A DNA stretch of 5,531 nucleotides from NCBI GenBank assembly GCA_002067555.1, contig MVQQ01000065.1, forward strand, positions 1 to 5,531. Direction: 5' to 3'. The notes below the pieces were generated by a model, which ran no database searches, was not told the DNA's origin, and was given only the letters and a program-made list of their open reading frames with translations. The translations under genes and the position numbers were made by a program. Positions 1-4,506 of the stretch are shown in pieces (within the stretch, counting starts at the first letter, position 1; each line of letters begins with the position of its first letter). This stretch comes from Syntrophorhabdus sp. PtaB.Bin184. GTDB lineage: Bacteria > Desulfobacterota > Syntrophorhabdia > Syntrophorhabdales > Syntrophorhabdaceae.

Positions 1-684
1 CTTCAGGTATATGTCCTCGTACTTGACGGTCTTCCAGAGCCTCTCGATGAAGATGTTGTCCATCCAGCGGCCCCTTCCGTCCATGCTGATCCGTATGCCG
101 CTGTTGGAGAGAACGTCCGTGAATGCCTCCGAGGTGAACTGGCTGCCCTGGTCGGTGTTGAATATGTCCGGTGTTCCGTAGCGTGTCATCGCCTCTTCCA
201 GGGCGTCGATGCAGAACGAGGGGTCGAGTGTGTTCGATAATCTCCATGACAGCACCTTCCTGCTCGCCCAGTCCATGACGGCGGTGAGATAGCAGAAGCC
301 CTTCGCCATGGGGATATAGGTTATGTCCGAGCACCAGACCTGGTTCGCATTCGTGATATCGAGCCCCTTCAGGAGGTAGGGATAGATCCTGTGCCCCGGG
401 TGGGGCTTCGAGAGGCGGGGCTTTCTGTAGATCGCCTCGATGCCCATCTTCCGCATGAGGGTCCTGACGTGGATCCTTCCCGCCGTATAACCCCTGCTTC
501 CCAGTTCGTTCCTCATGCCCCGGGAGCCGAGGTGGGGCATATCGAGGTGGATCTCGTCGATCGCGCGCATGAGCTCCCTGTCCCTGTCGGAGAGAGGGAC
601 AGGCGTATAGTAGACGCCTGAACGGGAGAGCTGAAGTATCCTGCACTGTGCCGTCACGGGCAGAGGGTCCTTTCTGTCGATCAT
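1..684 (-). CDS. IS3-family transposase OrfB (DDE integrase domain), C-terminus cut by window edge
   Basis: Catalytic subunit of an IS3-type transposase, which cuts and joins the element's ends through a two-metal DDE site. I read 228 open codons from ATG at 684 to the window edge; family members are usually about 270-300 residues, so only the C-terminal tail is missing. Order of parts: an N-terminal HTH-like segment (about 10-80, with an SRSGVYY motif), then the rve integrase core. The catalytic residues are Asp120 (WCSDITYIP), Asp178 (NTDQGSQFTS) and Glu214 (DNIFIERLW), with Lys221 seven residues further on; exactly 35 residues separate the second Asp from the Glu, the DD(35)E spacing of the family. 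The start ATG overlaps the orfA stop as ATGA and lies in the -1 frame. No Shine-Dalgarno precedes it, so expression should depend on coupling to orfA or on a -1 frameshift that makes an OrfAB fusion. Confidence 0.95.
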   Translation of the reverse strand, partial: MIDRKDPLPVTAQCRILQLSRSGVYYTPVPLSDRDRELMRAIDEIHLDMPHLGSRGMRNELGSRGYTAGRIHVRTLMRKMGIEAIYRKPRLSKPHPGHRIYPYLLKGLDITNANQVWCSDITYIPMAKGFCYLTAVMDWASRKVLSWRLSNTLDPSFCIDALEEAMTRYGTPDIFNTDQGSQFTSEAFTDVLSNSGIRISMDGRGRWMDNIFIERLWKTVKYEDIYLK

Positions 685-983
685 TTCTTTGCGCCCGGCC
701 CGGCTATGCGCCCGAGCGCGCCTGATAAAAAATCGTTCTCCATGGCAAGCCGGCCGATCTTGGCGTGGAGTTCCTTGATATCGGGACCCTGATCCGTTCC
801 CCTGTCCTTCGAGAAGACGTCGGCGGCGTGTTCCAGAAGCTGTTTCTTCCACTCCGTGATGAGGTTCGGGTGGACCTGGTAACGCTGGGACAGTTCAACG
901 ATCGTCTCTTCTCCCTTGAGGGCATCCAGGGCTACCTTTGCCTTGAATGCCGGCGAGTGGTTCCTTCGTGGTCTCTTTGTCAT
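681..983 (-). CDS. IS3-family transposase OrfA (HTH, DNA-end binding)
   Basis: A 100-residue regulatory and DNA-binding partner of OrfB. Residues about 8-50 form the HTH (SPAFKAKVALDALKGEET then VELSQRYQVHPNLITEWKKQLL), and residues about 68-93 (DIKELHAKIGRLAMENDFL) form the leucine-zipper-like helix used for dimerisation in this family. I chose ATG at 983 because AAAGGAG lies a few bases upstream (about 991-999). A longer reading starting at 1028 would put the promoter -10 box inside the gene and is rejected. The gene ends GCA AAG AAA TGA; the A-AAG run just before the stop is a possible -1 slip site. Family assignment is firm; the subgroup is not determined. Confidence 0.93.
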   Translation of the reverse strand: MTKRPRRNHSPAFKAKVALDALKGEETIVELSQRYQVHPNLITEWKKQLLEHAADVFSKDRGTDQGPDIKELHAKIGRLAMENDFLSGALGRIAGPGAKK

Positions 984-1007
984 CCTTGCCTGCTCCTTTC
1001 TGTTGTC

Positions 1008-1037
1008 ATTATAGAGCAGCAAAACCACTTAAGTCGA
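1008..1037 (-). promoter_or_regulatory. Predicted promoter of the IS3 transposase genes
   Basis: On the minus strand a perfect TATAAT (+ strand 1008-1013) follows TCGACT (1032-1037, 4 of 6 to TTGACA) at 18 bp. It lies just inside the element's end and upstream of the orfA ribosome binding site, the usual place for an IS3 transposase promoter. Prediction from hexamers only. Confidence 0.6.
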
Positions 1038-1175
1038 TGTCCGAATTTATTGTACCAGCTCTAACTGCTTCATAGTTCTGTCCTGGATTATAGAGATCGT
1101 AAGAGATGAAAAGATTGTTAGGCACGATGCCACCCCCCCTTTTTTTTCTTTGAGTTTTTGAATCTTCCATTAATC

Positions 1176-1469
1176 TCAAAACCGCATCTCGATGATGAAC
1201 CTATTGCCCATTGCTTGGATGTTAGCCTTCACCACCCCATTTTCGGGAAACCAGTCCTGACTAAATGTCAGGCTTGCGGAAAGGCGGAGACTGCCAACAT
1301 CGACTTCATAACCATATGAAGTCTTGTATACCCAAGGCAGATTACTGAGAGACCCCATGAATTCGATTATGACAGTTTTGTCCGCGGGACCTTCCTTTGG
1401 GATGCTGAGCTTTGGTCGCCACTTAACGTGCCCCGAATCCATCATGGTTGCAAGGTATATTGCAGGCAT
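1176..1469 (-). CDS. Small protein of unknown function downstream of the lipoprotein gene
   Basis: I do not recognise this 97-residue product (MPAIYLATMM ... RFIIEMRF). It has no signal peptide or membrane segment. The alternating hydrophobic/polar pattern in the second half (EVDVGSLRLSASLTF, VVKANIQAMG, RFIIEMRF) suggests a mainly beta-strand protein. I chose the ATG at 1469 because a strong GGGAGGT lies six bases upstream (about 1473-1480). The frame stays open to an ATG at 1496 directly abutting the previous stop, but that start has no ribosome binding site and would add only nine residues. It follows the lipoprotein gene by 27 nt on the same strand, so the two are probably cotranscribed. 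Codon use is less GC-rich than in the phage operon to the right, which fits either cargo DNA or ancestral host sequence. Reality of the gene is likely but not certain. Confidence 0.65.
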   Translation of the reverse strand: MPAIYLATMMDSGHVKWRPKLSIPKEGPADKTVIIEFMGSLSNLPWVYKTSYGYEVDVGSLRLSASLTFSQDWFPENGVVKANIQAMGNRFIIEMRF

Positions 1470-1496
1470 TCTGACCTCCCATCTTATTTTCCCCAT

Positions 1497-1946
1497 TTAT
1501 CTTAGAGCCATCGCGCGGCCCATCGAGCCTGGATCGTTCTCGTGCGGAGTGCCGTCACATATCGAGTGGCATCCGCTCTTACCGATGTAGATCTTTGAAC
1601 CATCAGGTTTTACATTTAGGTAACAGGTCTGGCCCATAGATCTGGTTCTGATCGACGAAGGCAATTCGTGAGGGCGGTCGGTCACTGCGAATGTTATTTC
1701 GATGCCCCCCTCATAATCTCGCATTGATCCCAGACCCACCTCAGCAACACTGAAATCGCCAGCGTATTTGTTCAGCCCAGGACAAGCATTGAGAACAGCT
1801 GGCAACACCGCCCGCGTCTTGGTCAGTAACGCGGGATCTTTCGGTAGGTTGATCTTGAATGAATTTGTTGAGTTCTCAGAGCCACATCCGGCAGAAACTG
1901 TTAAAACTAGTAGCAGAACAAGAACGCTCTTCACGGCTGCGGACAT
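1497..1946 (-). CDS. Predicted lipoprotein of unknown function
   Basis: A 149-residue exported protein. Residues 1-20 are a lipoprotein signal peptide: a basic N-region (Lys6), a hydrophobic core (VLVLLLVLTV) and the lipobox-like SAGC with Cys21 as the lipidation site. Ser at -3 is acceptable but not the commonest residue. The residue after Cys21 is Gly, not Asp, so in a Gram-negative host the outer membrane is the default destination. The mature part has four further cysteines (55, 108, 126, 130; the last two as CHSIC), compatible with disulfides in the periplasm. I chose ATG at 1946 because AGGAGGGG precedes it (1952-1959); an upstream ATG at 1970 has no such site and would put charged residues ahead of the signal. 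It sits between an IS and a prophage repressor and may be a lysogenic-conversion gene or a host gene. Function unknown. Confidence 0.75.
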   Translation of the reverse strand: MSAAVKSVLVLLLVLTVSAGCGSENSTNSFKINLPKDPALLTKTRAVLPAVLNACPGLNKYAGDFSVAEVGLGSMRDYEGGIEITFAVTDRPHELPSSIRTRSMGQTCYLNVKPDGSKIYIGKSGCHSICDGTPHENDPGSMGRAMALR

Positions 1947-2080
1947 ACCACCCCTCCTTTGTGATACCAAGATGTATCCAGTCTTCCGTTCTGAAGGAGT
2001 GTGACATAAGGTGCGCTAGCTGATAGGAACGGAGTATACCTCATTTGCTTTCAAAACGGGAACCGTAAATGCGTAGCTTC
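1947..2080. other. Intergenic region between repressor and lipoprotein genes; possible prophage end or promoter
   Basis: This 134-bp AT-richer gap holds an inverted repeat TCCGTTC (1985-1991) / GAACGGA (2027-2033), a short dyad ACGG-GAA-CCGT (2056-2066), and on the minus strand a TATACT hexamer (2034-2039 region) with no convincing -35. Some of this should drive the lipoprotein gene. In Mu-like phages the repressor gene lies near the left end, so this gap is also a place where the phage end could fall, but I cannot identify an end or transposase-binding repeats with confidence. Confidence 0.3.
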
Positions 2081-2791
2081 CTATTTCTCCAGTTCCCTTG
2101 CAAACCATATGACCTTACCGTTGATCTTTACTTGGTCCGCGCTAACCTCAAAAGGTTCGTACATCTTGTTGTCGCTGATGATTCTCACGCGGTCCCCGAT
2201 AGGCTGAACCCGTTTGATCATGATCACATCGTCCAGAGCAATGGCGTAGACCCCACCCTGAGGTTCCAGGTAATTCCTTCCGCGATCGACGAGAACGAGA
2301 TCACCGTTCAGGAGCGTCGGTTCCATGCTATCCCCAGAAACTTTGATGAGAACCATATCCTTGGCGTTACCTTTTCGCGCGATCCATTCCTTCCGAAACG
2401 CCACCTTCACCTCGACTGAGTTTTCGGGGGCAAATCCCATTCCGGCGCTGATCCTGCCGCTTACCTGGGGAACATATGTAAAATCCTCCCTTCGCCTCTC
2501 TTCCGGAGAAGGTTCTCCATCCGCATAACTCGTCAGCAGATCTATGTTCCTTCCCTTATCCTTCCCCCTTTTGTTCGCTCGTTCATCCACGCCAGTCAAG
2601 ATCCATTCGACAGTAGTGCCGAACTTCCTTGCAATATTAGACAGCGCATGAGAAGGGGGTACTCGTTGCCCATATTCGTAGGATTGATATGTACGTAATG
2701 GCATATCAAACAGCTTCCCCATCTCGGTCTGAGATAGAGAACCCCTCAGTTCCTTCAATCTCTGGCCTATATCGCTATGTTCTTTCTTCAT
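2081..2791 (-). CDS. CI/LexA-type phage repressor (XRE HTH plus S24 autoprotease)
   Basis: A 236-residue repressor that should hold the prophage silent by binding operators between itself and the divergent cro-like gene, and self-cleave when RecA is activated by DNA damage. Residues about 7-66 are an XRE HTH (RLKELRGSLSQTEMGKLFDM then RTYQSYEYGQRVPP). After a charged linker (70-105), the C-terminal S24/LexA domain runs from about 106 to 233. The cleavage bond is predicted at Ala116-Gly117 (SGRISAGMG), the nucleophile is Ser155 (SGDSMEPTL) and the general-base Lys is Lys193 (VIMIKRVQ). All key residues are present, so it should be inducible by the SOS response. The start at 2791 has no Shine-Dalgarno, and the predicted promoter -10 ends about five bases upstream, suggesting a leaderless transcript as for lambda cI made from PRM. 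Length is normal for the family. Confidence 0.95.
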   Translation of the reverse strand: MKKEHSDIGQRLKELRGSLSQTEMGKLFDMPLRTYQSYEYGQRVPPSHALSNIARKFGTTVEWILTGVDERANKRGKDKGRNIDLLTSYADGEPSPEERRREDFTYVPQVSGRISAGMGFAPENSVEVKVAFRKEWIARKGNAKDMVLIKVSGDSMEPTLLNGDLVLVDRGRNYLEPQGGVYAIALDDVIMIKRVQPIGDRVRIISDNKMYEPFEVSADQVKINGKVIWFARELEK

Positions 2792-2794
2792 TAC

Positions 2795-2806
2795 GCACTA
2801 TAATGC
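2795..2806. promoter_or_regulatory. Predicted operator 1 (GCAC-N4-ATGC dyad) over the repressor promoter
   Basis: GCAC TATA ATGC differs from a perfect GCAC-N4-GTGC dyad at one position. It covers the -10 hexamer of the repressor promoter, so occupancy would give autorepression. Its centre is exactly 30 bp from operator 2, and both are followed by ATAT on the plus strand. Binding protein (repressor, Cro-like protein or both) is inferred from position. Confidence 0.5.
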
Positions 2807-2823
2807 ATATTTTCCCTTGACAA
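2797..2823 (-). promoter_or_regulatory. Predicted repressor promoter
   Basis: On the minus strand, TTGTCA (2818-2823, 5 of 6) and TATAGT (2797-2802, 5 of 6) are separated by 15 bp, shorter than ideal. An alternative -10, CATTAT, lies at 2800-2805. Either choice puts the transcription start at or within a few bases of the ATG at 2791. The -35 overlaps that of the opposing promoter. Confidence 0.5.
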
Positions 2824-2846
2824 CACACAATCGTGCATATCATAAT
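2817..2846 (+). promoter_or_regulatory. Predicted early (cro-side) promoter
   Basis: A perfect TTGACA (2817-2822) and CATAAT (2841-2846, 5 of 6) are 18 bp apart. The predicted start site, about seven bases after the -10, coincides with the ATG at 2853. Operator 2 lies in the spacer, so a bound repressor would block polymerase. This should be the main rightward promoter for the early genes, though a further start may exist at 3642-3705. Confidence 0.7.
2825..2836. promoter_or_regulatory. Predicted operator 2 (ACAC-N4-GTGC dyad) in the early promoter spacer
   Basis: ACAC AATC GTGC matches a GCAC-N4-GTGC dyad at seven of eight arm positions. It lies between the -35 and -10 of the rightward promoter, the classic site for repression. 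Its mismatch is in the arm opposite to that of operator 1. Confidence 0.5.
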
Positions 2847-2852
2847 CTAACC

Positions 2853-3074
2853 ATGGCAACAACGGAGACCAAAAAAAAGATCCAGAAACTCATGATCGAC
2901 AGGGACGTGAAGGGTGCCGCCATAGCCCGGAAGGTGGGCTGCACCCGCCAGAACGTGTACCACGTCATAACCGGCCGGCAGGTCTCCCCACACATCCGCC
3001 AGGCGATCGCCGAGTCCCTGGGGGTCCGAGTCTCCGACCTCTGGCCGGACGAGACATCTGAGGAGGCAGCATAG
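2853..3074 (+). CDS. Cro/Ner-like HTH regulator, divergent from the repressor
   Basis: A 73-residue DNA-binding protein that is almost entirely one HTH domain. Helices 2-3 are at about residues 21-41 (GAAIARKVGCTRQNVYHVITG), followed by HIRQAIAESLGVRVSDLWP, a closing helix common in Cro-like XRE and Ner/Nlp-type proteins. Position and size fit the role of Ner in Mu or Cro in lambda: lowering transcription from the switch promoters once lytic growth begins. The start is ATG at 2853; the frame stays open upstream, but those codons are the promoter itself. There is no Shine-Dalgarno, and the predicted transcript starts at the A of the ATG, so translation is probably leaderless. The family call is firm; the exact role is inferred from location. 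Confidence 0.88.
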   Translation: MATTETKKKIQKLMIDRDVKGAAIARKVGCTRQNVYHVITGRQVSPHIRQAIAESLGVRVSDLWPDETSEEAA

Positions 3075-3245
3075 GTGACGGGCATGAGGATACTCCCCAT
3101 AAACAAGGTCCTGCAGATAGGCGTTGAGAGCGGCATCTTCCCGTCAATCATACTGGGTCACGAGCTCCCAAAAGGTCCGGTCCACGATGTCGTACTCGCG
3201 GAACCGGGTGCACAGGTAGATGACAAGATCGGCGGGGACGAGTAA
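3075..3245 (+). CDS. Small ORF of unknown function after the cro-like gene (doubtful)
   Basis: A 56-codon frame begins with GTG directly after the cro-like stop, with an ATG three codons in (3084). It encodes an N-terminus MRILPINKVLQIGVESGIFP and ends at 3245. Of its first 20 codons from the ATG, which do not overlap another gene, 16 end in G or C, like the operon genes, so this part looks coding. AGGAGG lies near 3060 but is far from either start. The second half overlaps the 3' end of the opposing gene (3144-3641). It may be a true small gene, or the 5' remnant of an early gene broken when the opposing gene arrived. I do not recognise it. Confidence 0.35.
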   Translation: MTGMRILPINKVLQIGVESGIFPSIILGHELPKGPVHDVVLAEPGAQVDDKIGGDE

Positions 3246-3641
3246 GTGATAGAGGATCGTATCAGCATTGAAGAACGCCAGCCTGAAAGAAGAGGTCACC
3301 TTCCTCTGTCTCATGAGCCGTCTGTGGGCGTTCGCCAGCTCGACCTGGTGGTATCCTTCCCTGTTCTCGATCTCATCAATCCCGATACAGATCGCGGCCC
3401 GTATGAAGGCCTCGAAACCCTCGTAGGGCAGCCTGTCGAAGATCGCCACGGGTTTGTATCCCTTCGTGAGTACATATCCCCGGAGGTAGGGCAGCGCCGC
3501 CTTGTTCGCGTTCACGGCGGGCGTGTTCGCAAAACCGAGTTTCTTTCCCTTGGGTCCCGCAGGCCGGCGTCTTATCTCCTCGATATCCTTTTCAACGCTG
3601 AACACCGGCTCGTACTTAAGCACTGTGGCCGTATTTTCCAT
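3144..3641 (-). CDS. Protein of unknown function, counter-oriented within the early region
   Basis: A 165-residue protein that I do not recognise. It appears soluble, with no signal peptide. It has a basic stretch at residues 24-34 (RRRPAGPKGKK), a central part with hydrophobic helices (FEAFIRAAICIGIDEIENREGYHQVELANAHRRLM, about 76-110), and a C-terminus rich in aromatic and hydrophobic residues (LAFFNADTILYHLLVPADLVIYLC, about 121-144). The start ATG at 3641 is preceded by AGGGAAGG. Third codon positions are GC-rich, and the protein composition is sensible, unlike the opposite-strand frame over the same DNA. It points toward the cro-like gene and away from the operon, so it would be transcribed separately, possibly in the lysogen, as prophage cargo (moron) genes are. 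A host-interaction or superinfection-exclusion role is possible but unsupported by any motif. Confidence 0.75.
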   Translation of the reverse strand: MENTATVLKYEPVFSVEKDIEEIRRRPAGPKGKKLGFANTPAVNANKAALPYLRGYVLTKGYKPVAIFDRLPYEGFEAFIRAAICIGIDEIENREGYHQVELANAHRRLMRQRKVTSSFRLAFFNADTILYHLLVPADLVIYLCTRFREYDIVDRTFWELVTQYD

Positions 3642-3705
3642 ACCTTCCCTGCATTTCCTGATTTCAAATATAGTTTGATTCTAACAAAGAGAACAGGGGT
3701 TTGCA
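3642..3705. promoter_or_regulatory. AT-rich divergent spacer, probable promoter region
   Basis: This 64-bp gap between two divergent genes is far more AT-rich than both neighbours. It carries TATAGT on the plus strand (3669-3674) and the matching TATATT-like hexamer on the minus strand, but no good -35 at standard spacing on either. It probably drives the minus-strand gene and perhaps the operon, but I cannot define a promoter precisely. Confidence 0.35.
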
Positions 3706-4188
3706 ATGTCAAAAGTTAAGCGGAAAATTGACAGCCGCCAGGGAGGACTCTTCGAGTACCTCAAACCCGAAAGACCCCCCGCCCCCGGGAGCCTCAATGT
3801 CAGCGCCCGGATCCGCCAGGCCGTCTCCTCGGCCATCAAGAAATCGGCCATGGACCGGGTCGACATCTGCTCGGCGATCTACAAGCTCACGGGCATCGAG
3901 GTCCCGAAGAGCACCCTCGACAACTGGTCGGCGGAGAGCCGGGACCTCGCCGGGGACATCATTGACAACAACGGCAACAAGAGATGGGGCATGTCCGTCG
4001 ACGTCCTCGCGGCCTTCTGCCAGGTTTGCGGCGACTACGAGGTGCTCTTCATCCTCGTCGAGGCGTGCAACTACAAGGCCCTGAAGGGCAAGGACGTCGT
4101 CCGGGCCCGGGCGGGGCTATTGAAGGAAGAGATCACCAAGAAACAGCAGGAACTGAAAGAACTGGAGCGGGCGCTCCTGGAACACTAA
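3706..4188 (+). CDS. Mu-like phage early protein, possible HTH DNA-binding protein
   Basis: A 160-residue protein. Residues about 31-80 look like a DNA-binding helical domain: NVSARIRQAVSSAIKKS, then MDRVDICSAIYKLTGIEVP, then KSTLDNWSAESRD, the layout of an HTH in which the last helix is the recognition helix. Residues 95-125 (WGMSVDVLAAFCQVCGDYEVLFILVEAC) form a second helical unit, and 136-158 (GLLKEEITKKQQELKELERAL) is a short coiled coil. I recall proteins of this pattern in early regions of Mu-like prophages; they are usually annotated as hypothetical. AGGGG lies about seven bases before the ATG at 3706. It is first in a compact operon with the IclR-like and 310-residue genes. Domain reading is by eye; the function is not established, and a regulator of early transcription is the most natural guess. 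Confidence 0.85.
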   Translation: MSKVKRKIDSRQGGLFEYLKPERPPAPGSLNVSARIRQAVSSAIKKSAMDRVDICSAIYKLTGIEVPKSTLDNWSAESRDLAGDIIDNNGNKRWGMSVDVLAAFCQVCGDYEVLFILVEACNYKALKGKDVVRARAGLLKEEITKKQQELKELERALLEH

Positions 4189-4202
4189 AGAAGGAGGGAC
4201 AT

Positions 4203-4505
4203 GTGGCAACGACGACCTACAAACGCATCGAGGCGGTAAGGAAGACCGGAGAGATCCTCAAGTTCCTCGCGGGCCAGAAGGAACCGGTCCCGTGCCCGAA
4301 GATAGCCCAGGCCGTGAACCTGCCGACGGGCACGGCCATGTGCCACCTCGCGACCCTGGAGGACCTGGGGTTCGTATCGACCGTCGGCGACCGCTTCCGC
4401 CTGGGCATGGGCCTTGCCCTCTTCTGGGCGCGGGTCAAGAGCACCCTCGAGGCGGAGAGGACCCGCATAGAGCAGAACATCAAGTCCCTGGACATGGAGG
4501 AATGA
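4203..4505 (+). CDS. Stand-alone IclR-type winged-helix DNA-binding protein
   Basis: A 100-residue protein containing only the N-terminal DNA-binding domain of IclR regulators. Residues 6-25 (YKRIEAVRKTGEILKFLAGQ) are the first helix, 31-55 (PKIAQAVNLPTGTAMCHLATLEDLG) the helix-turn-helix, and 56-68 (FVSTVGDRFRLG) the wing. A charged C-terminal helix (78-98) could mediate dimerisation. Full IclR proteins are about 250 residues with a ligand-binding domain, which is absent here. The start is GTG at 4203, preceded by AAGGAGGG (4191-4198); the ATG two bases earlier is out of frame. It lies 14 nt after the previous gene and one base before the next, so it is cotranscribed with both. It probably regulates phage genes without a small-molecule signal. 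Confidence 0.85.
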   Translation: MATTTYKRIEAVRKTGEILKFLAGQKEPVPCPKIAQAVNLPTGTAMCHLATLEDLGFVSTVGDRFRLGMGLALFWARVKSTLEAERTRIEQNIKSLDMEE

Positions 4506-4506
4506 C

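Larger units (their letters stand above)
1..1057 (-). mobile_element. IS3-family insertion sequence, partial (one end plus orfA and most of orfB)
   Basis: The element reads leftward and is cut by the window start, so its far end and target duplication are not visible. The visible end is placed at about 1057, where the minus strand begins TGGTACAATAAATTCGGACA. A 5'-TG and a similar AT-rich terminal sequence are usual for IS3-family ends. Inside are a promoter, an orfA with HTH and coiled coil, and an overlapping orfB with a DDE transposase domain, which is the standard IS3 layout. Both reading frames are intact as far as seen, so the copy may be active. The end position is inferred from the sequence pattern alone, because the partner inverted repeat is outside the window. 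Confidence 0.85.

Noticed and set aside
1121..1147. GGCA-CGA-TGCC hairpin followed by a T run as an intrinsic terminator
   Set aside because: The stem is only four base pairs and is separated from the T run by A and C7; too weak to support a terminator, and the gene that would use it on the plus strand is absent.
2817..2852. Upstream TTG start extending the cro-like protein by 12 residues
   Set aside because: This stretch is the -35 to -10 of the predicted promoter, so it would not be transcribed as coding sequence from that promoter.
3246..3719. Long plus-strand open frame opposite the 3144-3641 gene
   Set aside because: It has no ribosome binding site, its product is a low-complexity mix typical of antisense reading, and the minus-strand frame has better composition and a good start site.
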